A DNA stretch of 50,664 nt from Gnetum montanum (GCA_015680685.1 MNCI01026285.1:2924-53587), one strand, 5' to 3'. Shown: positions 21,940 to 34,089, counted from the stretch's first letter. The notes: generated by a model from the sequence alone, not told the origin. A program made the numbers and translations.

Positions 21940-22867
21940 GATGGGAAAAATAAGGCAATCATATCTACCTTTAGATCCCCATCAAATTACAATCAAAATC
22001 TTAGCTATCAAGCTTCTTATTTGTTGCATGAATTTTCCTTGAGGTGTTTCATCAGCCCATCTTGGTTGATGTTTTGAGGATTGATTTGAGAGACATCAAC
22101 AAAGAACATAAAACACCACCATGGATTTATTACCAATGTTCCCTCTCCACATTTGATTCTGTAGCTATCAAATCATGTTAAGAAGTACTCATGATGGTGA
22201 AATAAGGTTACAATGGAATTTTAAGAATTTGGAATAAGATGTTAGCTACATGGACTATCGAAGAATGATCACATTGGCTAACAAAGAATTTCAAATGTAT
22301 TAACATCATAATATGGCATAGTGATGTGTTCAATGGTTGTTGAGGCCTTCATGCTTTTTTCTTATGATATTGGTTATACTAGCTTGAATTTTAATGAAAT
22401 CAATGTTTTGATCTTAGCTACTTTGGCCACTTGGCTCATTCATTTTTCATTTTTAATTTTTTTAATTTCATTTTTCTTTTTAGATCCACGAACTTATCTA
22501 ACATTAGGTTACATTAGCCTCTTAGCCTTCTTGGAATTTCCTCCTTTTTGTTTTGTAGAAGTGGAAATTTCTTTGGATTTAGTTATCAAGAATTAATTTT
22601 TGTTTTATTTTCCAGCTGAATAAGAAGTTTGGTGGTTCAGTGAAGTTGATTGGTGGGGCATGTCGAAGAATATGTCACTTGGTCATGATGCATGAATGTT
22701 AAATAGAGATTTTTGTTGTTAGTAAGGTTAAGGAGGGCTACAATTTGGCTACAAGGTTATGACTTAGGATGGGTAATGAAGATGATGTGAGGCAAGCATT
22801 GTTGGCATGACCGAACAAGCTAATGGAATCTCATGTATTGAGATCATATGGTGACTTACCTTTTTGA
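21940..22867 (+). pseudogene. Spliced gene remnant antisense to Tat pol
   Basis: The clearest part is a last exon, 22616-22867, after a strong acceptor (TTTTATTTTCCAG, ending 22615). It has 84 codons ending in TGA and begins LNKKFGGSVKLIGGACRRIC, with LRMGNEDDVRQALLA and LMESHVLRSYGDLPF near its end. Its three internal stops are single transitions from CAA or CGA. Upstream, + frames between 21940 and 22330 are partly open (KEHKTPPWIYYQCSLSTFDS) but their frame is uncertain. It lies just beyond the C-terminal end of minus-strand integrase and in antisense. Tat-lineage elements are known to carry antisense ORFs there. The family is not recognised. Confidence 0.45.
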
Positions 22868-23189
22868 TGAATCACACCCCTATAATTACTCCATGCTTCT
22901 CTTACAAGAAAAATTCCAAAAGGACCATGAAACAAGTTAAAGAATACATGTGTTTACAAAGGTTGCATGAGGTTACAAGTGACAGCAAGCGAATATAGGC
23001 CATCATAGGTTATAATGGATAGAACATGATAACTCTATATCCTATTTTTACATATTTATATAAAGTTTATAATATTTTGAGATGCCATAAAATATGAAAA
23101 AGATGTCATGGAAGCTTGCTTGTTATAGACTACTAAAGTTGTTAACACCGATCATCTGTTTAAACCTATAAGTAAAGGTAAATAAAGAT
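22868..23189. other. Spacer between antisense gene remnant and integrase
   Basis: AT-rich, no domain recognised. It should contain the integrase C-terminal tail or the gene's 3' untranslated part. Confidence 0.3.
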
Positions 23190-24350
23190 GACAAGTAAAA
23201 GGTCAATGTTAGATATAAAAAGGCTTGAGATAGGAATAGTTGATTGGATTGGTCATTTCATCCCCATTCATTTCTGTCAATCTAAATGCTCCACTACCAT
23301 AAGCTTTGGTGATCAAGAAAGATATTTCTTAATTGGTCAAGAATTTGTCTACATGTTCACTAATGGCCTTAAGGATAAGGTTTCCTTTCTTAACTTTCTA
23401 CCTATTCAAATCATGATAATATCATTATTTCTACTTCTCATGATATATTTTGATGTTGGCAAGCATTTGTATCCATTTTTTCTCCACAAAGTTGAGGTCC
23501 ATGGTATGTAGCTTCTTATTCTACTTATCATTGATGAAGTTAGACATAGCTACCCTTAAGAATGAAACTTCTAATTCAAGAGGTAAAATAGCTTCAAATC
23601 TATAAACTAGGCTATACAGGGTGGCACTAGTTGTAGTTTTAAAGGTTTTCCTATAAGTCCAAAGTACATATAAGAGTTGTTCATGCCATTTTCATTTGCC
23701 ATTGATCAACATTTTCTTTAGAAGATTTACAATGATCTTGTTATTAGCTTCAACTTGGTCATTGACCTATGAATAGTAGGGCAATGAAAATGAATTATTA
23801 ATGTTTAATTATTGAGAAAAGGTTTGCATCTCTTGGCTACTATATTATGGTCCATTATCTATGATGATTATTAAAGATAGGCCACAATAGAATACAATGT
23901 TATCTAAGACAAAGTTACAAACTTTTTGCATTATTATTTTCTTTAAAGGAATAGCTTCAATCCACTTTGTAAAATACTAAGCTATTATGATGATGAAGCT
24001 ATGCCCTATAGACTATTTAGGATTTATAGGTCCAATTATATTGAGTCTCCATCATTGCATGACCATGTGATTTGAGTGGTATGTAACTCAGTCAGTGGCA
24101 CATGTATCAGCTTGTTGTACCATTTGTAGATATCATAAGTTTTAACCTTCTACAAGTAATTACTTTCCATATAAGGCCAATGGTATCCTAAGAATCTAAT
24201 CTTTGCAGCCATTGATCTAGGTCCTATATGGCCTCCACATATGCCATTGTGTACCTACTCAAAAATCATATGGACTTCTATCTTCCTCACACATACCAAC
24301 AATATGCCAACATAGGACCTTTGACATAATGTATTATTAGTTAGAATGAT
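23190..24350 (-). pseudogene. Element E integrase
   Basis: From right to left: a zinc-binding segment GICGGHIGPRSMAAKIRFLG near 24200-24250, then the core with HSFIIIIA and YFTKWIEAIPLKK near 23960, DNGP near 23850, WHEQLLYVLWTYRKTF near 23670, and LVYRFEAILPLELEVSFLRV near 23560-23600. This is gypsy integrase, which joins cDNA to host DNA. Several HHCC ligands have mutated. Stops are frequent and mostly TAG/TAA from CAG/CAA. The long + strand frame at 23188-23511 is a shadow. Confidence 0.75.
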
Positions 24351-24579
24351 GTGTTTTTTTGACCATTTATGTATAGCATTCATTTGGGATTAGTTTTATG
24401 GAGGTTCACCATGCATTAGGAAAAACTTGATGTCATTGTACCATTCTTCTTCAGGAACATTGTTAATGGTGACTATAAAGTTTTCATAAGTGTTCTACAT
24501 GATGGGAAGGGCACAATTATCCATTAAGAATGGTAACTTGCTAAACACATTAAGCATTAATCTTAGGGCCAAGGTTTCA

Positions 24580-25480
24580 ATGGCATCAACTAAGGTGCTC
24601 TTGGTTAAGGGAATGTATTGGATACCAATATTTGTAAACTATAGCATGAGGTTTTTATCTAGGTTATAGTAAGATCATAAATGTTTAGTCTTACAAGCAT
24701 AGAATTTGGTTACTTGGTTCACTATTAATTGTGAATCACCTTTTATCAATAAACATCTAGTTTCTAGGTTATAAGATACCATCATTCCTCTAATTAACCC
24801 TTCATATTCTACTATGTTGTTGGTACATGAACATTAGAAATGATATGCAAAAGATTTGATTTCACAAGAGGATAATGTTATGATGGTAGCAACACTTGCT
24901 TCATGTACAATTGAAGCTTTATAAAAGTGCATGATGGCCTCATATCCTTTAAGTACCTCATTGAAAATATTGAGATGTTCATTAGGGAATTTAGGATCTA
25001 TAATTGTAATATCCTCAATCAGGAAAGTGATGAGCTATGTGGCTATAACTTAACTTTTCATTGAGGATTGGGAGATTAAATGTAGATCAAACTTAGCTAT
25101 TATGTCTTTCCACTAGGCTATATGACTACTCTTATAGATATTGGTCATTATGGCTCTTAGTACATTGTCCTTGCATATGACATTGACTTGACTTCTTAAA
25201 AGGTAGTGTTTTCATTTCTTCAAGGAGAAGACAAGGGCTAGGTAGTGCTTCTTGACTTTAATGTATTAGGTATCATAGGCTATTAATGTGTGACTCAAAT
25301 AGAAAATAGGTAGCTCTACTTCATCATCCCATTTTTGATAGAGTAGATACATTATGGATGTTACAGAGATTGCAAAGTAGATGTAGAATGGTTTATATTT
25401 CTAATGGAAATACATGGTAGGTAGCTAGACCAACTCTTGCTTGATGTTATAAAAGGATTCTTGGCATTGGTCAATCCACT
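24580..25480 (-). pseudogene. Element E dual RNase H
   Basis: The first RNase H (25010-25480) shows YIKVKKHYLALVFSLKK and HYLLRSQVNVICKDN, the usual gypsy order. After a linker, a second domain (24580-24930) reads CTNNIVEYEGLIRG and LIKGDSQLIVNQVTKFYACK, matching the extra archaeal-type RNase H of plant Tat elements. RNase H degrades the RNA strand of the hybrid. Both are broken by stops. Confidence 0.7.
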
Positions 25481-26700
25481 AACAGTAAACTTCCTTTCTT
25501 GGTAAAGGTTGCATAGGTTGTAGCTTATCAGTGAGCCTTGAGATGAACCTATGAATGAATTGTAATCTATCCTGTAAACCTCACAGTTCCTTAAGGTTGC
25601 TAGGTACTATCAAATTTCTTATAGCATTAGACATATCAAGATCTACTTGTATCCCTACCTCGAATACTATGAAACCAAGCATCTTACTGATCTTAACACT
25701 AAATATACACTTCTTAGGATTAAGTTTAAGTTCATAATTAAATACTAGTTTTAGATCATGTGCATGGTCACTAGCCATTTTGGACTTGATAGCTATATCA
25801 TCAACATAATCATTAAGCAGCCCTAGCATGTAGTCACTAAAGATGTAAATCATGGCTAGTTGATAGGTTACTCTTGCATTCTTCAAAGTGAATGACATCA
25901 TTGTATAATACAAGATTCCCCAAGTGATCATGAAGATTGTATGCAACTAATGTTGTAGGTTGATCCTCACTTGTTTGCATCCCAATAATCCATCCATAAA
26001 GGATAACAATGCATGTCTAGCCATAGTATTGATAAGTTGATCAATACTAGGTAAAGGAAAATCATCTTAAATAATTACCTTGTTAAGGTTATAGAAATTG
26101 ATACAGATACGAATACTCCTATTTTTCTTGGGGACTACTACTATGTTGGATACCTAATCAAAGTAATCGACAACTCAAATGAAACCAACTTGGTAAAGCT
26201 TCTTAATATCATCATAGACTACTAGGGCTAAGTCTAGTCTGATCTTACAAACCTGTTATTTAATAGGCTTGATGCTATGATCAAGTATGATTCTATGTTA
26301 TACTAAGTATGGATCAAGTTTTGACATGTCTTTGTATGACCAAACAAAGACTTTAATATTATCCTAAAGGGCCTTGGTGATGTCTTGGACCATCTAGGAT
26401 TTTACTGAGAAAATTAATTTTAGTGTTTTCTTCTCACAAGTGTGGGTTGTGATGGGAATTTCAACTAGAGAGTCCTCTATGATGTCTCCAAACTCTAAGT
26501 TAAGGATTTTGACCAAGTAATTGAGCCACTCTATGGACTTCTCTATTGAGGCTATATGATCACATACACTCCTAGGCTCAAGATCTAACTATTCGAGGTT
26601 AATTAATCATTCAACATCAATATAAGATCCATCTAGGTTCAAAATTAGGTTAAATTATGCCCATTTATCCTTGATTTGTTCCCACATTTCAACAAAAACA
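25450..26700 (-). pseudogene. Element E reverse transcriptase
   Basis: The minus strand has VFVWSYKDMSKLDPYLV near 26350, VVPKKNRSIRICINFYNLNK near 26100, DDFPLPSIDQLI, and an intact catalytic block LLNDYVDDIAIKSK near 25780-25820. The best open frame is 25581-25946. This is Ty3/gypsy RT of the Tat type, preceded by its usual linker. A handful of stops and one or two shifts make it inactive, but the YVDD residues survive, unlike in copia-1. Confidence 0.8.
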
Positions 26701-26899
26701 TGTTAACTAGCATCTGTATTTCATAATTATCAAACAATGTCAAATTAGTGTAAAGTATTGTAATAACAAAGCACAACATAGTTGAACAAGCTCAACACAA
26801 AGTAGAACTAGGTAAAATAAGGCTAAGTAGGATTACAAAATGCTAAACTAAGGCCAAGGAAGGTAGATCAAGGTTTGACAAGGTGGAAAAAGGGATAAA

Positions 26900-27540
26900 T
26901 GAGATCAAAATCATGCAAATGATGTCAAAAGAAATCAAATGATGTCTAAATGATACCAAATGACATCAAATTATTCCAAATGATGGTAGAACAAGGCTAA
27001 GAAAATTCAAATGATGTACAATGAAGTAAAATAACATCAAATGATGTCAAAAATGATGTAAAATGATGTTAAACAAGGTCAAATGATATCAAGTGATATC
27101 AAATGAAGTCAAAATGGTACCAAATAATGTCAAATGATATCAAAATGATTCCAAAATGATGTCAAATGATACCAAATGATACCAATTGATATCAAAATGA
27201 TACTAAATGATGTCAAAATTGTGCAAAATGATGTCAAGTAGTATCAAATGACACCATATGATAGCAAAATGATGAAAATTGGTCTCAAATGATATGAAAT
27301 GGTCTCAAAATAATTCAAAATTAAGTCAAATGATGCAAAATGACATCAAATGATGTCAAAATGACAAGAAATAGAGCCAAATGAAACAAAATGACATCAC
27401 CTAAAGTTGAATGACATCAAATGATTTCAAAACGATATGTAATGGTGTCAAATGATACCAAATAATATTAGACAATGTAAAGGGAGGTTAAACAAGATCA
27501 AACAAAGTTGAACATGGTCAAAAATAATGTTAAATAATAA
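26900..27540. repeat. Degenerate AAATGATGTC-type tandem repeat
   Basis: Dozens of variants of CAAATGATGTCAAA and AAATGATACCAA with irregular spacing of 9-15 bases. The two strands differ strongly in composition. It lies at the outer end of the element E linker, between E and element B, and encodes nothing recognisable. Confidence 0.8.
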
Positions 27541-28506
27541 TATTTATTTTTAGGTGATTTTATATGCAAGATAAGACAAAACTTAGAAGAGATCCTTTGA
27601 TCACAAAAAATCCTCATTGTGTGGTACTGCCACATCATCCTTGGTGAAGATAGTCCCACTTCCAGTCCATGCTTCCCATTGCAATCACAACAAAATCATG
27701 AATTAGTATGCAATGTGTAACACAAAGTGATTAAATTCCTTTTCTCATCGATGGTTACACTTAACTACATTGTGATTATGGTAGCTTGGTTTCTTTGATA
27801 GTATTAGTGGAAAGGTTGACAAATAGGGTAGAATAAATAAGTAGTCCATTAAATTTGAGAGAGTTTAATACAAGGAAATACTTGAAGAGGGTATAAGAAT
27901 TCACAACAATGAAAAGAAGGATTCACTGAAAACTATTGTGAAGATGTGTATAATTGGATGTCATTGATGGAATAAATAGAAAAAATTTGATTGTAAAATG
28001 TTTATGGATAAAGAACTTAACTAAAGCAATCAAAAGATATGCAAGTTGGTCCTTTCCAAAGCAAGCCTTTTATGCCCTTGCATAACTTCAAACCAAAGAG
28101 TCCATGGGCTCCATGGATGATTAATTATTATAGAAGTTTAAGTACAAAAATCCAAAAGTGACTAACTAAGAATTCCAACACATCAAACTAAAACATGAAA
28201 CTGGTAGTGAGGTGGAACATGGAAAGCATAGATGGATACGAGAGAGAGGGTCGAATGGAGTTCCTATTACAGTCACATGAAGTCCCTTGTAGATTTTGTG
28301 GTTAAATGACTTAATAGGATCCATCCTTAGTCCAGACCAAAATTGCCCACTTTCAATGACTTTGCATCGATATTCTACGACCAATCCATCCCCTGAGATA
28401 TAGAGTGCTCCTACAAAACAACCATTTTTCCAAATTAGAGAAGAAGTAGGAAGTGAGGAAAGGCCTTAGTTAAAGGATATGAATCCCATAGCTAGTGCTT
28501 GTAGCC
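27541..28506. other. Unassigned sequence, possible 3' end of element B
   Basis: A minus-strand frame (28166-28384) has no recognised domain. No B-type 3' LTR was found here although one is expected, so B is probably truncated. Confidence 0.35.
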
Positions 28507-28705
28507 CATTTATTTTGTCCAAGGGGTGTGCTTTGAATTCCCATTGTTTTTCTTTCTTTCTTTTTCATTTTTTTTTTTTTTTGAAATGGGAACCACACTA
28601 TGCAAAGATGGATGCATTTATTTTGTTCAAGGGATGTGCTTTAATGCCTCATCTCTTTTCTTTTTCTTTTTCTTTTTTCTGATGAGAACCACACCATGCA
28701 AGGAC
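28507..28705. repeat. Tandem duplication, two units of ~90-105 bp
   Basis: Each unit has TTTATTTTGT(C/T)CAAGG, TGTGCTTT and a pyrimidine-rich T/C tract, then GGGAACCACAC or GAGAACCACAC. The units begin near 28507 and 28613. The internal poly-T/CTTT tracts differ in length. Confidence 0.75.
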
Positions 28706-29340
28706 TTATTCAACTTCCTTTAGTGATTGGTACAGAATGGTAAGAAATTCATGTAAACACACATGTACCCAAGCAATAGAAAAGTACAAAGAATGTCAGA
28801 TCCCTTGAAGCCACACCTTGTTTAGACCTTTGAATCCTTCCCAATTCTGGAAACTATTGAAGTCACAAATTTATTAAAGTTTAATTAATGAAAAAGGAAC
28901 GACATGTTTCCAAAATAAGGAAAACCATAGAGTGTGTGGATGGGTGGATGTTATGGACTCACTACTTGTTACATGAGAAAGAAACCATGTCCTAATTATT
29001 TATAACCAAATTCAAAGCTAGAAACTAGACACCAACAATCAAATAACAAAAATAGTACATCCCACCATCAAGTAACGCATTACCAATGTACTGGCACTTA
29101 TTAACAAAAAGTCAAAAAATCACACCAAATAAAAGAAAATATAGAAGAAAGTGTAAATTATTCAAGAAATATCAAATGTACTAATGATAGTGTAAAACAA
29201 AAAATTTGAAAAGATTAATAACATAAAAACAAAAAGATCTAAAACAAAGAACATGTAAAACAAAAAGTTGTAAAATAAAAAATGTGTAAAACAAAAAAGT
29301 TGAAAAACTGAGCTACTTGAATGGTTAACATGGGTGGTCA
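28706..29340. other. AT-rich noncoding sequence left of element B integrase
   Basis: Contains repeated AAAACAAAAAGTTG-type motifs (29200-29300) and a minus-strand TATA-like TTATAAATAATT near 28995-29007. No coding domain seen; the minus frame 29162-29437 is low complexity. Confidence 0.35.
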
Positions 29341-29354
29341 TCTCCCCCACAACT
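29341..29354 (-). other. PPT-like motif after element B integrase
   Basis: The minus strand reads AGTTGTGGGGGAGA, which differs from the element A internal motif AGTCGTGGGGGAGG by two transitions. No B-type LTR follows it, so it is an internal PPT-like site or the relic of a 3' PPT whose LTR is lost. Confidence 0.5.
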
Positions 29355-29459
29355 ATGTTGAAATTAGGAGATTTGAAATATGAAGCATGGTTGTCCATGT
29401 AATGAGGTTGTTGTTGTGTTAGCTGGATTATGCTCATGGAAAGGTTTAATTTCTTAAAT

Positions 29460-30663
29460 GTTGACCAATTGTTTCTTGTTTAGGCTCTCAGGTTTATAGA
29501 TCATCATAGCCCCTAAAGAACAATTTTCATAAATGATATAAGGTCCCTCTCACAATGTTTGGAACTTAGTTTGTTGAGCTACATGTGTGGGGTTCTAGTA
29601 GAGAACCTTGTCTCATGGTTGAAATTTAACTTTTATAATTTTTAGGTCATGATATTTTTTTGTTATAAGCCTTGTGCAACTTGTTAGATGATAAGGCTAC
29701 TAATCAGTTTTTATCTAGCAAGTTGAGATTTATTGGTCTTTAATTTTGGGCTAGACATAGGTCAAGGTTAAGGTCACGAGCAATTGAAAGTATATAGAGT
29801 TCAAATTGAATAGGAAGTGTTGGTAGTTTTCCATACACAAGCTCATAGAGAGAGTAGCCTATAGGAAGTTTTCAAGTTGAGTGATAGGCCCAAAGGGCAT
29901 CATTCAGTTTTGTGCTCCAGTCCTTCCTATACTTGCTAATAGTTCTTGTTAGTATCTATGTGATTTCCCTATTAGTAACCTTAGCTTGATCATTAGCTTA
30001 GGGATGGTAAGGTGTTGTGAGTTTGTGTTCAACCCCCAAGTGTTGCATAAGCTTCCAAAAAGTAATGCCTGTAAAATGATTTCCATTGTTAAAAATTAAT
30101 GCACATGGCATACTAAACCTATTTACAACATTTTGTTGTACAAACTGAGTAGTAGTAGAAGATGTATAGTCAATGATGACTACTATTTCTACCCATTTCA
30201 TACAATAGTTAATAGCAACTATAATGTACACCTTTTCATTTAACATGGGTGTGATGGGACCTATGAAATCAAAGCCCCAAATGTCGAATGGTTCTAATGG
30301 TTGAATCCATTGTTGAGGTTCCTCCATTTGAGCAATCTTTCCACCATCCTATTGGCATCGTTCACAAGAGTGGATGAAATGGTAAGCATCCTTGAAGAGT
30401 ATTGGCCAATACTACCTTGCCATCAAGATTTTAATGGTTGTGCATCTCCCAACATAATGTCATCCACAAGGACCTTTATGAGCATCTTGGAGAATGTGTA
30501 GTTGATCAATATCAAGGACACACCAACAAACCAAGCCATTGGTACACACCTTATAGAGGTGTCTATTGATCTCCATGAAGTGCTTTACCTAGTAAAGAAA
30601 CTATTGTTTCCTCCAGTGGTCCAACCCTTGTGGCATCTCCTAAGTGAGAAGATAGGTGAGAAT
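29460..30663 (-). pseudogene. Element B integrase
   Basis: The minus strand shows the zinc-binding region with HYVGRCTTIKIL, YWPILFKDAYHFIHSCERCQ (C-x2-C intact), then the core WGFDFIGPITPM, NYCMKWVE, NNGNHFTGITFW and GVEHKLTTPYHP in the open frame 29998-30327. The C-terminal side has KDWSTKLNDALWAYHST and LPIGYSLYELVYGKLPTLP, ending about 29460. The core DNG is NNG, a loss of the second catalytic Asp by G>A. The right end at 30663 abuts the solo LTR, so the polyprotein is interrupted between RNase H and integrase. Confidence 0.85.
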
Positions 30664-31598
30664 GTTATCGATGAGTGGCGAGGTACCCCTACACTCAACC
30701 ATACGAATATGAGCATTTCATGCACGATCCGATCAAACTCCGCAGACGAACTAGTTGTGGTATCTAGATAGTTACTCCTAGATTGTAGTTCACTATCTTC
30801 CCACCTGGACTAGTATTAGCTTTGTCACATATGGTTTAGTCTAGAGTGGGGTGTATGATGTGCTCCTATACTAATGCTACTGCTCGGTATGATGGTAAAT
30901 AATATCGACTAACTAGAAGAGGGGAAAAGAAAATCTAAACTAGCCTAAGTGCGATGAGCATTCATTCCTTAATCATCCGTACACATCTTGGACCTCGTGC
31001 ACAACTACCACTAGGATTACCAAGTGCATGGCCTAGGTACACTACTAGGTTACCAAGTATTCACACTTAAATGCTCGTGATTAAGTCATACTCATTCCAT
31101 GTTTAATAGGAGTTTAGGGTAAAGAGATGTTAACTATGAAAGTAATAAAGGTAGAGAGATATTAACTACAAAAGTAGTAAATAACAATAATAATTAAATT
31201 ATTAAACTAAGTGAATGTTGCAATGATGAAGTAATCTCGATCTTTATTTCCGGTCATGTGCATGTCCAAGTACGTCACACTCGAATAAAGGATGTCGTAC
31301 AATTACAATCATCACACTGCGAGCATGCACTAAGAAATAATTCTAACTCTAAGAAGGAAAAATTGCAAGATTTTGTATAAGGGACTAAGAACTAATTATC
31401 GAGAACAAAGGGCACTGCCTCTTATTTATAAAAGATGAGGCAGGATGCGATATCGCGTATGCGATATCACAGCTGCGATATCAGGGGTCTGATAATAGGG
31501 GTCCAATATTGGGACCTATCAAACTTGGTATCTTGTATTAGGGTTTCGATAATAGGGGTTTGATAATAGGACCTGATAGACCATGACTCATCAGTTAT
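30664..31598 (-). mobile_element. Solo LTR (LTR2) with 5-bp target-site duplication
   Basis: The LTR spans 30669-31593 (925 bp). Its + strand starts CGATGAG (one change from TGATGAG) and ends CTCATCA. Identical GTTAT pentamers flank it at 30664-30668 and 31594-31598. RNase H of element B lies on one side and integrase on the other, with no LTR-element internal sequence. This is the product expected when an inserted element recombines between its two LTRs. It belongs to the LTR1 family and keeps many CpG sites. Confidence 0.9.
31422..31484 (-). promoter_or_regulatory. LTR2 TATA box and GCGATATCGC array
   Basis: The TATA-like TTTTATAAATAA is on the minus strand at 31422-31433. Upstream of it on that strand are GCGATATCGC-like sites at 31447-31456, 31461-31470 and 31475-31484, in the same arrangement as LTR1 but with three copies. 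Confidence 0.55.
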
Positions 31599-32330
31599 CA
31601 TACCATTTTGGCTTATTGGGCATTTGCTTAGTTATTTTTCAAGAAAAGAGGAGTTCATTAGGAAACATATCAAATAATGGGCCTTCATCCTCTTTTTCAT
31701 CCTATCACAATTGAGATAAGTGATCAATGACCACATTCTCATTGTCCATTCAATCTACCATTGTAAGATCAAATTCTTCCAAGATCACCAGCCATTGTAT
31801 GACACAAGGGCTCACAATTAGCTTGTTCATTAGGAAGTAGATGGCTTGTGGTCTGTGTGCACAAAAACCTTATATCCAAGAACATAATGCCTAAACTTCT
31901 CTAGAGTAAACACCACCACCATTAATTCTTTTTCCATAGCGTATTTCAATTGTGCATCCACAATGCTTCAGCTAGCATAGTGGATGTAGTATGGACATTT
32001 CTTATCATCTAACTACATCAGCACAACTACCAAGGCATAATTCAATGCATCTATCATGATGTGGAATGGTTTGGACCAATCAGGTGCTTGAAGAATTAAA
32101 TTTTTGGCAAGCCTTTCCTTTAATTGCTAGAACGCTTTTTCAAATTCCAAGGTCTAGACAAAAGGAGCATCTTTCTTTGTTAGTTCAACCAAAAATTTTG
32201 CAATATTAGAGAAATTCTCTATGAATCACATATAGTAGCCAGTGTGTCCAAGGAATAACTAAATATCTTTAACTATTTCCAGCTAGCGGGTTATTCCTTG
32301 GATGACCCTTATTTTTTTAGGGTCCACCTC
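31599..32330 (-). pseudogene. Element B RNase H
   Basis: The minus strand reads KELMVVVFTLEKFRHYVLGY near 31850-31930, then KVFVHTDHK, followed by the end of the domain near 31700. This is the gypsy RNase H that follows RT and removes the RNA template. Several TAG/TGA stops. The adjacent tail toward integrase is cut by the solo LTR. Confidence 0.75.
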
Positions 32331-32960
32331 AATTCTTACTTGCGATGTTTTCTGCCCTAATACACTACCCTCCTGGACCATGAGGTAACTTTTCTACCAA
32401 GTGAGTCACAAGTTAGTTTCAACACATCATTTCAACACTTGCTCAAAGTAGTCTAGGGCTTGCTCAAATGTAGCTCAATAGGTGAAGAAGTCATCCATGA
32501 AGATTTCTACACCACTACTGATATGCTATTAAAAGATTCTTAGGACAAAGCATTGAAATGTGGTAGGGACATTACATAGATCAAATGGCATCTTATGATA
32601 TGCAAAAGTACCCTAGGGACTTGTGAACATTGTCTTTGCTTAGTCCTCTGATGCAATTTGAATTTCGTTATAGCACTATAATCATCTAGGAAGCTATAGT
32701 AGTAATGCCTTAATATTGTGTCAAGAACCTAGTCAATAAATGGCAACAAAAAGTGATTCTTGAATGCTTCCATATTCAACAGCTTGAAATTGATGTAGAA
32801 CCACCACTTACCACCTTTCTTTGGTACAATTATGACTAGACTAATCCACTCACTATCCACAATGGGATAGATGAACCCTGCCTTGAGGAGTTGCTTGATT
32901 TCCTCCTTAACAATTTGCTTCAATTTGGAATTCAACCACCTTTGTGATTTTCATTTTGGC
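32330..32960 (-). pseudogene. Element B reverse transcriptase
   Basis: The open frame 32729-32935 reads VKEEIKQLLKAGFIYPIVDS and VIIVPKKGGKWWFYINFKLL, then HFLLPFID, the canonical gypsy RT start. Further left come MPFDLCNVPTTFQCF and EIFMDDFFTY near 32480-32510, in which the catalytic MDD is intact, then VLKxCVETN. Stops separate the parts. The absence of the insertion seen after PKKGG in some Athila RTs leaves the exact lineage open. Confidence 0.85.
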
Positions 32961-34060
32961 TTCATGGCTAAGTCAGTGTAAATGTGATGCTAACATATCC
33001 TAGGATCCATCCCTATAAGTTCAGGATATGAGCAAGCAAAAGCTGTTGACCATCTTTCAACTACCTTCAATAGCATCTCTTTATATTCTAGAGCAAACCT
33101 TGCATTAATTATAACTAGCTTCTTATTTTTTAAAAATACATATTCCATTTTAGTCAATAGAATTTTCAATTCAAGGGGCTGTTGCTTGAAGTTCTCAAGA
33201 ATTTCCAACTCCCCCAATAGGTATCATCATTTGTATCATCAGAGAGTTAGTGATGACCTTGCTCTAGTTCATCTATGCTTGTTACATATTGACATGTCAA
33301 GCTGTTAGTTGGTTCTATGCATAATGTGCTACTTTCTAAATTAGTAGTTAGTTGTCGGTGCCCTCCTATTTTGTGGCTACTACATACAGAGACCTTTGAA
33401 TTTATACTTCTAGCACACATTGTTTGCATGTAGAAATGGATGCTTTCTTGATGGCCCAAAGTTTCTACACATAATTACACTCACTATTGTTGTGACACAA
33501 TGCATAAAACTCTCTTCTTCTCGATCTTTCCAAATGCATTTTCTTTAGAGATTTCTAGTGAAAGATCTCTGATCCATTCTTACATCTACTATGCTCAACC
33601 ATCCTCTTCCCATGATGATTGGAAAGTCCCCTTTGCAGTTCTTCATTTTGATTACTAGGAAGTCGGCAAGATAAAACCACCTATAGATAGAGGTCACAAT
33701 GTATTCTACCAATCCCAATGAAATAGTGATGGATTGGTCTACCAATTCTAATTTGATGTTGCTCTTCTTAAGAGGAGGCAAGTTCTAGGTAGTGTACATC
33801 TCATGAGAAATCAAATTAACACCAAAATCTAAATCAAGAAGAGCCTTGCATGGTTTATTCCTAGCAATTTGCAAATAAATTAGAGGACTTCTAGGATCAA
33901 CTAAGTTCCTAGAAAGGTTTCCTACATAGATCCAATTAATCATGGTGTGAGTAAGCATTAAGGTATGGATCCTTGGTAGAGTTTGGTTTGAAGGAGGCCC
34001 GAAGGAATCTAATATGGAGGAAGAGGCAAGAGTAGGGTTGTCAACCATAGGTGTAGGTGA
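32961..34060 (-). pseudogene. Element B protease and PR-RT linker
   Basis: The frame 33785-34048 ends KALLDLDFGVNLISHEMY. Plant gypsy proteases have ALLDLGASVNLMP here, so the catalytic triad D-L-G is altered (DLDFG). The frame 33545-33781 continues with SLGLVEYIVTSIYRWFYLAD and FPIIMGRGWLSIVDVRMD (usual PIILGRPFL). The linker 32990-33459 carries ELEILENFKQQPLELKI. The enzyme would mature the polyprotein. It is inactive by stops and active-site changes. Confidence 0.75.
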
Positions 34061-34089
34061 AGGCTTAGGTGGACTACAGGGTTAAAAGA

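Larger units (their letters stand above)
23190..26900 (-). mobile_element. Tat-type Ty3/gypsy pol (element E)
   Basis: The minus strand reads RT (25450-26700), RNase H (25010-25480), a second RNase H (24580-24930) and integrase (23190-24350). The dual RNase H with CTNNIVEYEGLI is diagnostic of the Tat lineage. No adjacent PR, gag or LTR is present. A Tat-type gag-PR in the same orientation lies at 41570-45075 and may be the other half, split by later insertions. Confidence 0.8.

Noticed and set aside
23188-23511. 107-codon + strand open frame
   Set aside because: The minus strand here encodes clear gypsy integrase; the + frame is its shadow.
27541-29340. 3' LTR of element B
   Set aside because: The stretch after the PPT-like motif starts with TGACCACC, weakly like the B LTR start TGATGAACCACC, but the similarity does not continue.
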